A stretch of DNA of 64,000 nucleotides from assembly GCA_001466705.2 (NCBI GenBank), contig LATX02000089.1, positions 248,001-312,000 on the forward strand, in the 5' to 3' direction. The translations under genes were made by a program, and so were the position numbers. The notes under the pieces are model-generated. The model was not told the origin of the DNA and did not search any database. It saw nothing but the letters and a program-made list of their open reading frames with translations. This DNA is from Moniliophthora roreri. Taxonomy: Eukaryota; Basidiomycota; Agaricomycetes; Agaricales; Marasmiaceae. Below, one piece after another: positions 1 through 12,692 of the stretch; position 1 is the first letter of the stretch; each line of letters starts with the position of its first letter.

Positions 1-51
1 AGAAAGAAAAGGTCAGTTTTCGTAACATATCCAACGATGAAGGGAACGTAC

Positions 52-1488
52 AAAACTTTTCCTTCCCTCCTGCAACCTCAACAGCATCAAAAGCGCGGGA
101 GGATTGTGATAACCACCCTTTCCCGAACTTCCATGAATGATGCCATGCTTCAAGATGAAAATCACCCTCTACCAACTCAAAGCTATGGATCTCTGAGTCC
201 AAATCAAACACAGGAACTACAAGATCACTCACCGTGTCAACCCATCATCCAGTACTGTTTCCTCCACTAGTCCCGTCCTGTTAGACTCCCACCACCCCCA
301 TAACGGACCAGCTCCTCGCGGCCACCTCGCAACAGCCTTCATTGACGGTGAGTAGACGGTGTTGAACCGAAGCCCGCCTATGATGTTCATTGTGAGGTGA
401 TTGAGTCGATTCCGCCAAAGGCCATGGAGATAGGGATGTGCCACTGAACTCCAGTCAGGATAGTTAGAATCTTTGGATTGGTGGTCTTCTGCCGTTGATG
501 GAAACAGACCGTCGAGATAGGTCAACCTGTAACCCAAACATGCACACTGCAGAACGGTAGTATCCATACTCGACCCGAAATTGATGAAGAACCTGGAGCA
601 AGTGTCGTCCTTCAACATCTAAACGGTGTTAGGGACAACGATAGACTCGACTGCATCCGACCAAAGACCCGGAGCAGAGGGGCCATCGGGCCCCATGAAA
701 AGTACACCGCTAGTCGTGTTCATCCATAAATTATGCTGGCTGCATCTCATGTTAGTCTGGAAGAGCCAAACGGCGTTAGTTCAACAAGTTGAGACGGGAG
801 TGCGGATCAGGACTGACCCTCAGATGCACAATGTAGACATCCATCCAGACTGACTCCTTGTTGAAAAAGTGCGCGCAGGGAATCAATTCTATAGGTACTG
901 TCAGGATATGCCGTCGAGGGGTAGCATAAGGTAGTCGTACCGTCATGAAAGATCAACATCGGGATATCCGAGCGGTTGATGCCAAAGAGTTGAGCGGCAA
1001 GCGGATTTCTTCAAATCACTGTCAGTGATAACTCAGGTCCCGAGGACGATGTAGCGAAGCATACCTGCTCCGTGAAAACTTCTCAAACTCTTTCTCCCAA
1101 ATACATTCTGCATCTTCGCCCTCGTACATCACGACTGTGAACTTGGACTGCCGGTCGGGATATACCTGGACAGTGCATGTCGTTCTCCGGGCTTTGTGTT
1201 TGCCGGTCACCTTCCCATATTTCCATTCCCATTCCCAATCGGAGATCTCCTTGGAGTGTATCTCCTTCAGCACAATCATGTCTCCATGTATAACTTGTCG
1301 AAACTGCAAAACCAAATGTCAGTCCAACGAAGGATATTCGAAATAACCATCCCATTCACCTGGTCATACTTGGCGCGCTTTACCACAGCCTGACTGGCGT
1401 TAAGGTTGATATTGACTTGATTCCCTTGAACATGGTTGAAAGTGTTTTCACCCGTGAAGGCGGTGTGCGACGAATTGGTGAAACTCAT
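52..1488 (-). pseudogene. Unknown-family copy 0 (5' part, in-frame stop; runs off window)
   Basis: Member of the same family as the genes at 49960-62635, inverted and at the left edge. Exons deduced by splice phase and alignment to the intact copies: 1488-1360, 1303-1065, 1008-941, 888-818, 756-233, 182-52; the last two exons lie beyond base 1. It starts MSFTNSSHTAFTGENTF and has the second-exon block (EIHSKE, DWEWEWKYGK, YPDRQSKF, YEGEDA). All splice junctions seen here keep phase, but the fifth exon carries TAG at 619-621 (minus strand), where intact copies have Asp just before MLKDD. The sixth exon is 9 nt shorter than in the other copies. The protein would stop after about 170 residues, so I call it a pseudogene although every other frame is kept, which suggests recent loss. 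Function unknown. Confidence 0.8.
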
Positions 1489-1893
1489 TTCCAGCGTTTT
1501 GCGGGTGAGCGAGATGGTGGTGGGAGCACGAATGCTACAGCATTTGGATATGGGATTGGCGCGCGTTTCCCTTGGAATTCTCTATAACTTGAGATTGCCG
1601 GGCGTCAATGGGCTTCTCGTCACTGCTCCGCTACGCTAACCAGTCGACATCGAGGTAATAAAATACGATATATTATGCAGGAGGTTGTACAGCTACTATG
1701 TAATGATACATCGATAGATTGCAACAAGCGACAACGATGCAGATGTAGTCAATGCTCTAAAGTGTGTGTGATGAGATATGAGAGGACCGTTATTACATGC
1801 CAACAAAAAAGAAGAGAGAGGGAAAAGAAAAAAAGAAGATAGAATACCACAAGGAAAGCAGACGACCTAAGCAAGAACCAAAGAGAACCATTG
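1489..1893. other. Intergenic: copy 0 upstream region and MED13 3' flank
   Basis: No gene seen. The part next to 1488 is the 5' flank of the family copy and shares, read on the minus strand, the CTGTAGCA-TTCGTG stretch found about 70-90 nt upstream of the other copies. The part at 1800-1850 is purine-rich on the plus strand and could hold the MED13 3' end signals. Confidence 0.5.
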
Positions 1894-4800
1894 TTAATCA
1901 TTGCCATCTACCTGGATTCTCCCAAAACTCAACGCGTTTCTCATTGCCTCGACCGCGCCAAGATTGAAAGGAAGAAGGGGATTGACACCTGACAACTTTG
2001 AACGTGATGCGGAAAGAACCGACAAAGCATAATATGAATACAATATATCATTCATGAGTCCTCGGTGTAAAGTTGCGGTGGAAGGGTGAGAGGTAGACGC
2101 TTCTGAATCATTTGCGCTATGATTTCGAGATGTAGGAGGATAGGTGCTACCACGAGATCCTGCGGCGTGCATTAGATGCAGATCAACCATGTTGGGAGTA
2201 ATGATTGATGTCGGAGGGGATGAAGTAGATGCAGGCATACGAACTAGTGTGCAACTGCAAAGGGGAAGAAGAGGAAGCTCGCGAACACCTTCGGAGCTTC
2301 CATGCGGCTTATCAGTGATAATGTTGGACGTTATACCAACACTTTCCATCGTTGGTGCCCTGGAGACCGTAAGAGAACAGTTGTGGAAAAGCGCGTAGGT
2401 CGTCTGAGAGCCATCAATGAAGTAGGGTGCCCCATTCTTCAGTGATGCCTTGGATGGCATTGATGATGAACGGCTTAAAGCAGGTGCTTTGGCAATCGAC
2501 GTTGAAGACTGAGAGGAGAGTGGGGTGGAGGGTTTGAGTCGCTTTGGGAAGATAGCCCAAGGTGCAGAAGGCTCAATGGATAACAGAGATACGTGTATAG
2601 GCGTGCGAGAGCTGACCACCTGCAAGCGACTTGCTAAAAGAGAAGTCCATGCTAGAGACAAAATCATGTTAGAGTGATACCAGATCGAGTCAGCAAGTCA
2701 GACATACCGTCTAGTTCAGCAGCAGTTATTAAACCTAGCTTGGCAAATACAATCCTCCATTCCACATCAGCCCTCTCTGCAAACCGCAACGCAAAGTCCC
2801 AGACTTTGGACACAGTGTGCATCTCGTCAGAAACAGCATCGTCAGCGTCCGAGTCATGTGTACGAGCCAACCAGACGCCGAGATCGTGAGCCTCTCCCCT
2901 CTGATCGATGATCGCAGCCAGAATCCACTTTCCGCAATAGCTCACTTGATAACCGACGTGAAGAAGAGTATGTCTATCCATTACATCTAGCGAGGCATGT
3001 GCACTGTTTACGTAGGTGACTTTTTGCTGTCCTAGGGTCCGACCGAGGGTGGTAAAAGGTTCTTGGAAGTAGTTTCGTACACGGACACCATGCTCGAAGA
3101 ATTCCCGAGCCATCGTTCGATCCACAGGCCGGAGAATGCGGTCGTACACAGAGTAGCACAGCTGTTCAGTACCAAGGTCTTCCACAGAAGATACGTCCAT
3201 GTGACCCAGCAGTATTTCTTCGGGAAGTAGCTGGAATACTATCTGCGCCTCCGAGTAGTTTTTGACAGCTTTTTTCACCGTCGATAGTACCTGGCGGAGT
3301 AAAGGCGACGATAAGATCATGGCTGAGGAAGGAATTATCACGAAGAATATAAAGTTTGTCTGTGATGCAGGGAGACTCGTTGCAAACGATGCTGAGAATG
3401 GAAATCAGACCGTGGTACGTTCTACAAATGGTCTAATACATACCCAAATTCTTGCGGAAAGAGGAATCAAATCGCAAGGGTACCAAACCATCTCTTGAAC
3501 AGAACGTGCTAGTTCCGGGGACGATATTGCCTAATCCCTTCCTCTGCAGAGAACAAGTTGAAGCGAAAGCTAGATCTAGTAAAAAGAAAATCATACCTGA
3601 TACGTGCCCGCAAAATTTGATAACCAGACTTCAACACGTTGCTGGCACCATTCATCATCGTCGTCAAAGAGAACGAACGCAGTAGCGTTTTTCTGGCCAT
3701 ACTTGGGACCTAGACCCAGTTTCTCCCAGAACCGCAGTGCTGTGGGCAGAACCTCTAGCACACCATCACCTTTACCTACAGCGAGGTGAGGTGGTTGAAG
3801 AGGATGGACTGTGTGTGATGTAGAGGGGGCAGGAGAGTGAGGTACCGACACAGACGGGATAACTGTAAATAGACTTTTAATGCCGCCTTTTCCTACGCAC
3901 GCGAGAGATGCTCACCTGGATCAAACACGTTCCCCAAGGTTAAAGGTCCCTTCAGCCCACTGACTCCGCTCAAAAGCTCCTTGACTACATGTATATCAAT
4001 AGTCCAAACTTGTTGCTTTGCCAATTCCGGACCCATAGATGCATTTAGACCATCATCAATGCTCATATCAGACACAGCACATAGCTCGGTCCCGCTCAAG
4101 TCTGAGTGTTTGCCGAAACAGTGATTCATTGTCCAGATCTCTCCCCAGAGACTGTTTTCCACAACTTCTCGGGCGACCATCTCAGCTGTGGCCTCGAGGC
4201 TCTTTGACTGCTCCGCAGCGGCGCCCAGCATAGCAGCGGGTGAAACAGGCGTTGGAACTGAAGCTGCAGCAGCATTTAATGACCCATTACCGCTAAGATT
4301 ATTGAGATGGGTCTCCTCGTGTCTAGTGCCTGGACTTCGCAGCGGTGTACTCAGGGGTAGAAGATGTGTATGATGAAAATGTGTTGAGAGAAGCGTGGGT
4401 CCAGGAGGTACATACGCAGGTAGCGGGGTAGTGGGCCGTGAGTATTCCGGAGCAGTGGGAGAAGATGTACTTGTACCGAGATCGAACAAGTCATCATCTG
4501 AATCGTTATCTTCGTCATCCGATGCAGAGTTATCATCGTCCGAGTCGTTCATGGAGGCTGGGCTAATAGGCAGAGTTGCCTTCAGACCTTCTTCCCATTC
4601 CTTTACCCATCGCGGGGACATGTAACGAGTACCAGGAAGGGCTGGTGATGCAGTGGATTTTCGTTTGACGCCTCTAAGCCTCAGTTGAGCAACGACGGCG
4701 ATTCGTGGATCTGTTTTCTTATCATAATTAATCCTGAGACCTTTTAATGCAGGACTCAATCCCGACGACCCGTTGGTATCTGCGTTGCCTTTGACCCCAA

Positions 4801-7800
4801 CTGCTGAAAAATAACTATCTGCTTCTTCCCCCTCTAGTGGTGGACTGGGAAGCGTGAATTTGCCGCACGTATACTTGCCATCGGCTAGGCGATGGCTAGC
4901 GGCAAAGGGTATAGGATCAAACGAGCTCAGCCTTCGACTGTTTGCCGTAGCACGAGTACTCGTGGAGGCCTTCCTCTCCGGCGAAGAAAACGGTGATTCC
5001 AGTTGTACGCCCCAGCCACTACCCCATCTACCACCAGTAACATTAATGACTGCGGTATTCGGTGTCTGGGGTGTACCGGCCAACATCCCGATGATATTCG
5101 GAGTGCCTTCTTCAGGAGGTGAAAGAGGGAATGCATCTCCCGATGCAGACATCGATATAGCAACACTAGGTGTTCCCATCGTGTCAGGAGTCTCTCCATG
5201 TCCAATATGGGCATGTGAAGTCCACGGGCTAGCAGATGTCGATGCAGGACTTGGTGCATAGCCAAAACCATGGTGTGCATGAGGAGGTACTGGGGGAGGA
5301 TGCATACTCCTCGACGAGAAAGGCTGGATAGAATGAGCTGAAGGATGTGATGTGGAAATCGCACTGAACAATGTCGCGCCTGCATCTAGAGAACCATTCG
5401 TTCCACCACTAGTACTAATACCCATGAACCCAGAAGTATTATCATTCCTTTCCGAACCTCCCGTATCATGAGTATCAAACCAATTATAGTCATCATCCGT
5501 AATGTCATCCTCAAAGCTCAGCGATGAGGAGGGTTTCGTCATCGAGACAGAGGTAACGGTAGTTGGGACAGAACGTACTGCAACAGGCGCAGTGACAACA
5601 GCAGCGTTCACAGAAGGCTGTGTCTGTGGTGGCGGGGGCAGCGGTGGTCGGACGGGTAAACTCGAACTGACTGTCTTCGACTCGGATGAAGAAGAGGAGG
5701 ACCCAAAACCAAAGGCATCCATACCCATACTCATATCCATGCCCATGCCCATGCCCATGTCCATATCCATGTCAAGATCCATGCTCATATTATCCATTGC
5801 ACCCCAATCCATATTCATCGCGTCCCAATCGTCTCTCTCAGCGTCCGGCTTTACATCAACGGTCTCAGTCACAGCAGGAGGCTCAGGTTTGGGACTGTCT
5901 TTGACAATAGGATCAGGATTCTCTGCTGATGGCGGTGGCGAGACACCAAACAAGTCATCATCATCTACATCCATCGATTCCTCATCTTTAGGCTCAATCT
6001 TCTGTGGCGGTGGCTCCGGTTGTGAAGGACCTGTGATTGGCTGTTCGATAGTGTCAGAAACTTCCACTTTCAAAGGTATAGGAGGCACACTTCCGTGTGG
6101 ATCGGGAGGGGATGGATAAAAAGTGCTCTGGGGATACTGCTGAGGTTGAAACGGATGCGCAGTGCTAGGACCAGGCTGTGCGATATTGGGATAGGGTGTT
6201 TGGATGGTCGGTGGGTGTGACACTGGTTCCGTTGCTTGAGTCTGCGTTGGTGCGGCTGTCCGTGTCTGTGACGTTGAAGACTGCTGGCCCTGGCTCGAGC
6301 TCTGATTATCCTGAGTCTGACGTCCACTGACACCAGCCCTCAACCTTTCGCGTTCCTTCTCCCTCTCCTTCGCCGTCATATCGACGAACCCCGATGCTTC
6401 GGTCGCATGCGTCAAACTCAGTATCGTATCTGGCGACTTGGAGAGGGATGTTTGCACGGAATGGAAGGTCGCCTTGTGTTGACGTTGCCGCCTTGCCTTG
6501 AAGGTAAGCGAATAACTACGAGATAAGGCAAGGGAAAGCCGCTCATTCGGTGTTATTGAAATTGCGTAAGGAGGGGGAAAGAGAGGCGGAAAAGATGAAG
6601 ATACGGGGTGACCGGTTGAATATGGGGATGTAGGTACTGTCGCAGAGACGGGTACTGGGAGTGTGGTTGCCGGAGGTGTCGGAATATAACTGCTTCCGCT
6701 AAGCACGATAGCCGGATTAGGGCTGGGCGCCGAGAAACCAGGAGGTACTACATGTAACACCGTCGGAGAGGGTTGTAATGGGGGCGGAAGTGTTGGAATG
6801 GTAGGTAATAAGGAACGTCCATATGGTGTCCAAGGTCCAGTCGTTGGAAATGGCGGTGGTGCGGTGGAGATAGGTGAACTCGTGGTAGAGCGATGAACCA
6901 GAGGAGGTACGGTCCCTGGCGTAGGTATAAAGCTAACACATAGCTCAGTAGGATATATCGCAGTCAAGCCCTTCTCCTCCCCGTGGGCGTTTTCTACCGG
7001 TATCCAGATGATAACATATGCTGTGAATTTGAGAGACACACCGCATCCTTGCAGTGCCTCACGAAACTGTTTGGCGAGGGTTGATGTGGGTCCTGAATAT
7101 GTGGAAAGGTAGTATGCAGGAGTTCCATACGGCAGCAAGGTTATCGGAGCTCCTTGCTGTAGAGATTTGGCCGCAAGGGGAATAAACGGTGTTGGATGTA
7201 ATGTAGGATGTATGATGAGCTTCTCCCCAGTGAGATGAAGATGTATATGTGTGTATACAAGGGGTTTACCCTTGATACGACCTTCCCAGCCCGCCGTCCA
7301 CTCGCTCCTCGGTGATAATCTACTTGGCGCGTGACCCAGAAGAAAACCGTCTTTAATTCGGTTGACCGCACGACCAGAGGCACTATTTTCTGCTCGTGTT
7401 GCTATATCTGCAATAATCGACCCACGGGCGGCTTGCAAGAATGCCGACCATACAGCTCTCAAAGACCGTCTGGGTAGCCTCGAAGCTGATGATGTTGGGG
7501 GTCGTGGAGGAGCCGATGAAGTAGAAGGAGGATTTATGCAGTGTGAACAAGGTTTTGATTGATACGAGCATTCTTCTGAGCAAGGGTATAGATGAGCTGG
7601 GCTGAAAAGTTGAGGTTCCTCCTTGACTAAAAATACTTTCCATATTAGTGTACGGTAGGAGTTTTGAGGAGATATGACCACGAACTTTGAAGTCCTTCGT
7701 TGGATAAATTTCCCAGAAATTTCAAAATGTCATCCACCTCTGCACTCGCCTGGAGAATGCGAAAAATCCATAATACAGCACCGGCAGCACTGACTTGTAC

Positions 7801-7962
7801 AGTCGGGATGTAACAGTCGTCAAGCCCTCCAGAGTTAGATTGGAGCAGCTTGTGTCGTGAAGTTTGGGCTGCAGCTGTGCTCGTCGAAGTATAAGAGACG
7901 TAGGCGACACGGGCGACGTCGAGCTCGATGGCGAGCACGTCGTCGGTGTCGGCGAGACTCAT
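1894..7962 (-). CDS. MED13: Mediator of RNA polymerase II transcription subunit 13 (MED13/Srb9-like)
   Basis: Largest subunit of the Mediator CDK8 kinase module, which docks the module onto core Mediator in the nucleus. Exons: 7962-7686, 7626-3916, 3862-3597, 3543-3444, 3391-2708, 2651-1894, about 1931 aa. The N-terminal region (about residues 65-260, with LVYTHIHLHLT and IYPTEL) matches the Med13 N-terminal domain. A long low-complexity region rich in Pro, Ser, Asp and Met follows to about residue 1300. The C-terminal domain starts at VSVPHSP and contains LPTALRFWEKLGLGPKYG, a hallmark of the family, and SYCGKWILAAIIDQRGE; it ends near VSLLSIEPSAPW and GRIQVDGND. The first intron uses a GTTCGT donor chosen because it alone restores frame to the next exon. 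Family assignment is firm; the disordered middle and exon 1 junction are less certain. Confidence 0.9.
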
Positions 7963-8353
7963 CGTTCTGAGTAACCTCGCATGTCACGCAATCACGTCAC
8001 ACAGACTCTCCCGTTATACTACCTCGGTTCTGACGTCAATTTTAGAACAGGATAGACATGATTCCATTGTAAATAGCCTCGGCTTAGTTCGCCTCGCAAG
8101 CGAAAGTCCTGATAGAATGTATCGATACAAGACTTGTACGGATAAAAAGCAATCAATATAATATATATGAGACAAAAAAGAAGGAAGTGCCGATAAGAGA
8201 CGCTGGGTGCGGCAACTTTAGCGCCGGAACGGAGTTATCGGCCGCGGACTCTGATCATATCCCTATATGATATATCCTTTATGTGCGGTGCGTAATGTAC
8301 ATGTGCAGGACAAATAGTTTCTTCTCGGTAACCAAATGCGAACTACACCTTCA

Positions 8354-9983
8354 TCAAGGCTTATACTCCTTCTCAATAAACTTTGCAATTGTCTGTAACT
8401 GGATGTTCGAAGTACCCTCATAGATGGCACCCTGCAACGCAAGTCAGCATAGTTCAATTTCGCGTCAGGTCAGACTCACAATCTTGGAATCTCTCCAAAA
8501 CTTCTCAACACCCGTCTCCCTCGTGAAACCAGTACCACCCATCCACTCAATCGCATTCCCACTGACCTGTTGTGCGACTTGACTAGCCCACCATTTGGCC
8601 ATCGCTGCCTCCTTGACAAAGCTAAGTCCGTTCTCCTTTCTTCTCGCTGCATTGTACGTCAACAGTCTCGCCATCTCGATTTGCGTAGCCGCTTCGGCAA
8701 ACTGGAACGCCATGCCCTGGAATGTACCAATTGGTTTACCGAATTGTTGACGGGTGTAGGTGTAAGGGACGGAAAGGTTGAAGGCGCCTTGGGCGAGACC
8801 GAGCATTTGGGCAGCGATACCGATTCTGCCTTCGTTCAAAATTTCGATAGCAATCTGGAAAGAAAGGTTACTTGGAACGTATCACTTGAATACTGAACGC
8901 TAACCTTGTATCCTTGGCCCTCACCACCAATTATGTTTTCCGCTGGAACCTTGAAATCATCGAAGCTCAAGGTACACGTCGAGGAAGCCCTTATACCGAG
9001 TTTCTGCTCCTTCTTTGCAATTTGGATCCCCATGTCTTTCGTGGCGATGAAACACGTTATACCCTTGTAGCCTTTTGAGGGGTCAACCTACAAAGAGGAA
9101 CTCGTGAACCGAGACAACTTGCTTATGACCGATTATTGCTTACGTTGGCGAAAATGAGGAAAATGTCTGCCTCGTACGAGTTGGTGATCCACATCTTGGT
9201 TCCATTCAAGACGTAGTCATTTCCGACCTTTTGGGCTTTTGTTTGAAGTGCAAACGCATCCGATCCAGAGGCAGGCTCAGACAGACAGAATGAGCCGAGC
9301 TAGAAACAAGTCAGTATGTATCCACCAGTCTATTTCCAAAAATACCTTCTCAGTAGCTAAAGGCGGCAACCATTTCTCCTTTTGCTCTTCCGTGCCATAC
9401 TTCCGAATTACAGTGTTCACCAGTGTATTGTGCACATCACACATTACGGATACCGAAGGATCAATCTTGGCCAGTTCTTCAATTGCAACAATGGCAGAAG
9501 TGAATGAAGATTCTGAACCTCCGTGTGCACTCGAGGTTTCGATACCCATCAACTAAGAGCGGCGTGATGTTAGTGACGCCAAAGTAACGAGTAGCCAAAG
9601 ACATACGCCCTGCTCGAAGAGACCCTTGATAATTTCTGGATCCATCATCTCATTCTCGTCCATCTCTCTAACTTTAGGTTTGACAACATCGTTCGCGAAG
9701 CGCTGGACTGTAAAATGGTAACTTGTCAATACAGAGGCAAAGGGCGCCCGTAGAAAATGTATGCCCACCAGTCTCTCGGATCATCTCCTCCTCCTCCGTG
9801 AAGACATCGAGAGAGTTAAGACGCTGTTCAGACCCGCAATATCTCGATGCGGAGAACGCTCTGACATTCCTCGTCAATACACCTTTCCCTGAGACATAGA
9901 GGGTTTGCATACCTGACTGCATTTGCAGCAATGGGGCGAACTCTGGCAGCACGAGCTGAGTATGACAAGGCAGTCCTGAACAT
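8354..9983 (-). CDS. Mitochondrial short/branched-chain acyl-CoA dehydrogenase
   Basis: FAD enzyme that makes the alpha-beta double bond in acyl-CoA thioesters (fatty acid or branched-chain amino acid catabolism) and passes electrons to ETF. Eight exons: 9983-9913, 9860-9769, 9707-9607, 9552-9346, 9299-9144, 9087-8905, 8854-8480, 8431-8354, giving 420 aa, close to human SBCAD length. The start [20 protein letters not shown] is an Arg-rich mitochondrial presequence, followed by RAFSAS, a likely processing site. The family signatures [44 protein letters not shown] and [16 protein letters not shown] are present. The last exon holds [16 protein letters not shown], whose Glu (about residue 400) aligns with the catalytic base of this family. 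SBCAD-type is preferred over SCAD from overall motif pattern; substrate range is inference. Confidence 0.92.
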
Positions 9984-10167
9984 GATGGTGGTGGTACGAA
10001 AGAAAGAGCAAAAATACGTACGGAACTCGGAATAAACACTCGAGGATCGGCTCAGCTTTATTGCAGAATAATCACATGTGGGGAAATCGGCGAGGCAAAT
10101 CGAACCAGTTCGCTTGCGCAGCCGGTTCATACCTTGCTCCTCGACGTCGACAACGACAACGACGACT
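9984..10167. promoter_or_regulatory. Shared divergent promoter region (acyl-CoA dehydrogenase / BIG1)
   Basis: Only 184 nt separate the two start codons, so the 5' UTRs and core promoters of both genes must lie here. No clear TATA box seen. Function as a bidirectional promoter is inferred from spacing. Confidence 0.5.
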
Positions 10168-11174
10168 ATGACACGCCTCGCATTGCTCTTCTCTTCCTTG
10201 CCACTGGCGCTGGCGTTTTCGAACACCTCTCCTTTCCTTGCTTGGTCTTCTTATAGGTGAGAGAACCCTGAAATTGCTAGTAACCCTCGTCATTGAAAGC
10301 AGTTGGCAGTTCAAGCGTTATTGACCGTTTACCGACCCCTGGAACCGGTGTTCATTCCTCACATATATATGAGACTATTCTCCTTGAGGACGATGTATGC
10401 GTTCATGACGCTGTGATTTTGATTGAACATCCTGGGGTGCGTCAGAATAACTTGAAGAATCAGCAGAAATTCTCAATTTTTTTCCGACTCTAGTTGCATG
10501 CTTCAGACCTGCGAAATCTCCCAAGAGAGTCTCACGTCGCTCGTTCCTTGTCTTCTGCGAGTTCATCGCGTCAATTCGCATACATACCGAACTCTGACTC
10601 CCCTATCAACCTGGCGACCTTTGCAGAGTCTGTCTCGGAGAGGTGCAGTTCCAGGCTCGTTTTCACAGCGCCAGGTCAGGGAGAAGGCTCATATAGGAGT
10701 GGAGAGAAGTCTGTGATTGTTGTGAGCATGCCTGAAATAGAGGGAAACAGGAAGAACGTGATGATGCAGCACGGTTCGTCTACTCTGGATCCTCAACCTA
10801 CTCACTCTTAACTCTATCATTTAGACTCTGTTATCGCCTCTACACTCTCCGACCTTCCATTCGAAAACCATCTTGTGATTTACACCGGCTCGTCTCACAA
10901 CCACCATTTTAAGCGTCAACAGGACATGACGCCCGACCGTCCTGTTCTCGACCTCTCACCCTCTTCTTCATTTGCACCGCAAGAAAATAAAGAAGGAATC
11001 TTGCACAACTACCAACTCCTCACTCCAGGTCTCATTGTCACACTTCTTGTGGTCGTGTTTGTTTTCCTTCCCGTCTTGTACTTTGGTATCTCTGCCTTGG
11101 CAAGTATCCAAAGTCCACTCAGGATCGAGGTTACGCCAAAGGGATTCAATGCGGGTGATAAGAAGAATCAGTAA
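10168..11174 (+). CDS. BIG1: BIG1-like ER membrane protein (beta-1,6-glucan synthesis / V-ATPase-linked)
   Basis: Exons 10168-10256, 10310-10436, 10494-10773, 10825-11174 give 281 aa. There is a signal peptide (MTRLALLFSSLPLALA, likely cut after residue 16), a lumenal region with FENHLVIYTGS, then one membrane segment near the C-terminus (GLIVTLLVVVFVFLPVLYFG) and a short cytosolic tail with PLRIEVTPKGF ending in KKNQ. This order, the C-terminal membrane helix and the tail match the fungal Big1 family, ER proteins needed for beta-1,6-glucan in the wall and related to V-ATPase assembly factor Voa1/Ac45. The protein is shorter than yeast Big1, as usual for basidiomycetes. The lysine pair near the C-terminus could serve ER retention (inference). 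Divergent from the acyl-CoA dehydrogenase gene. Confidence 0.72.
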
Positions 11175-11301
11175 ATAGGAGGAGGAAGAGATGGACTTGT
11201 TCGTTACTGCATTGTTCCAATAACGATATTACTTTGGAATACCACTACTTGAGCCCAGGCCGCTATGTATATATTGTTTGGGTTGAGTATACTGTCAAAC
11301 G

Positions 11302-12692
11302 TTGGATGGGGTCATTGAGCGGATGTTTGGCATTGATTTACAGCAGATCCGATCAAGACTGAGCTTGACACAGAACCACCACTCTTCGATGTTGCCCCCC
11401 GAAATACTCGATATTGTCTTTGTTACTCTCCTAGAGAGCAGAGACTGGGACGATTTCCGGCCACAGTATGCATATCATGCCTTACTTCTTGTCAACCATC
11501 ATTGGCACAATGTCGCTATCCGACATCTTTATCATACAATTGCAGCGAACAGCCATCTCAAAAGCCAAAATCTTTTGGAAACGCTGGAAAATCATCCTGA
11601 TATTGCTGCGTTGGTGCGTGGAGCTCGCCTTGGGACCCTAATTTTCAAACGTTCTCAGGATTCTGCGCACATCCACGCAAAAATTATCGCCAAATGTCCA
11701 AACGTTAATAAAATCTGGGTGACCGGATGTGGAGGGTTTTTTAATACTTTGATGGGAGGTATCAAATTGGGGACCAAGTTGGAAGAGATTCTACTCTCGC
11801 GCTCCGACTCGGAAGAAGGGTCTGATGACCTAGTACTATGCCAATCCCGCAATTTTGTGGAGAATCTACCAAGATGGCCTCGATTAGGTCATCTTTCATT
11901 TTATGGGCCCGTTCTTTGCGATGAAAGCGACGAGTTTCGATTACGAAGTCGTCTTTTGGACCCACACGGATGGAATACAGAGGATACATTTTTCGACTCG
12001 GAAAGCAGCACACCATCATCTCCCAACCAAAATCTACGCCAAGTTCGGTTCATGGAGAATGCAATCACATTCACCGAGCATGGGATGCTTCCCAATCTTA
12101 CTGTCCTCGCGCCATGCGTAGAGGCTCTCAGTATCCATTACCGGAATTGGCATGCCCAGCTCCATGCGCCTTATCTGAAGACCAGTCTGGGCCGATGGTC
12201 TTCACATTTGCGCGAGCTGTATCTCACGTCTTCGGGTGGATACATTACCTCTAGTATGCCTCCTAGACGGCCATCGATCGATGATGTTTTTTTACAGCTC
12301 ACGGCCCTTCGTATTCTTGATATCTCCTCTTTCTTTCTTCTCCTCCATACTCTGGTGCGAACGACCGCACCGATAGAACGACTCATATTCTGGGATCACC
12401 TTCGCACTGGAGATATCATTTGTAATGAGCTTGGGCAGTACCTAGAGAATGAAGACGTACTACCGTCTTTACGGTTACTGCAAACGAGGCGATGCAACCC
12501 ACCTAAAGACCATCCGGTTCGAAATAGCAAGTTTTTACTATTGGTAGTTTTTTACGATTGTGGCTGAACCGTCTTTTTTCAGTCTGCCGGCTCCGAGGTG
12601 TTGTTTTTAACCCCTTAACGCCGACTCAAACTATGGGTCCGATTGAGGAGGCCATGCTGGACTTGACAACCCGGTATCCTACTTTGGAATAA
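11302..12692 (+). CDS. F-box domain protein with probable single-base frameshift near the 3' end
   Basis: The uninterrupted frame from 11302 ends at 12567 (421 aa). An F-box begins at about residue 31 (MLPPEILDIVFVTLLE, then ALLLVNHHWHNVAIRHLYHTI), so MLPPE at 11392 is an alternative start. F-box proteins bind Skp1 and present targets to SCF ubiquitin ligases; the rest is the poorly conserved LRR-like region common in agarics. After the T-run at about 12547-12552 the coding look moves to another frame that reads LRLWLNRLF, VCRLRGVVF, then GPIEEAMLDLTTRYPTLE and stops at 12692, the usual ending of this class. One extra T in the run would join both frames. No intron fits (phase and length fail). 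Either a sequencing or assembly error or a C-terminal truncation. Confidence 0.7.

Noticed and set aside
5502..6119. 205-aa plus-strand open frame rich in Ser and Gly
   Set aside because: It is the antisense shadow of the low-complexity MED13 coding exon; composition follows from the MED13 codons.
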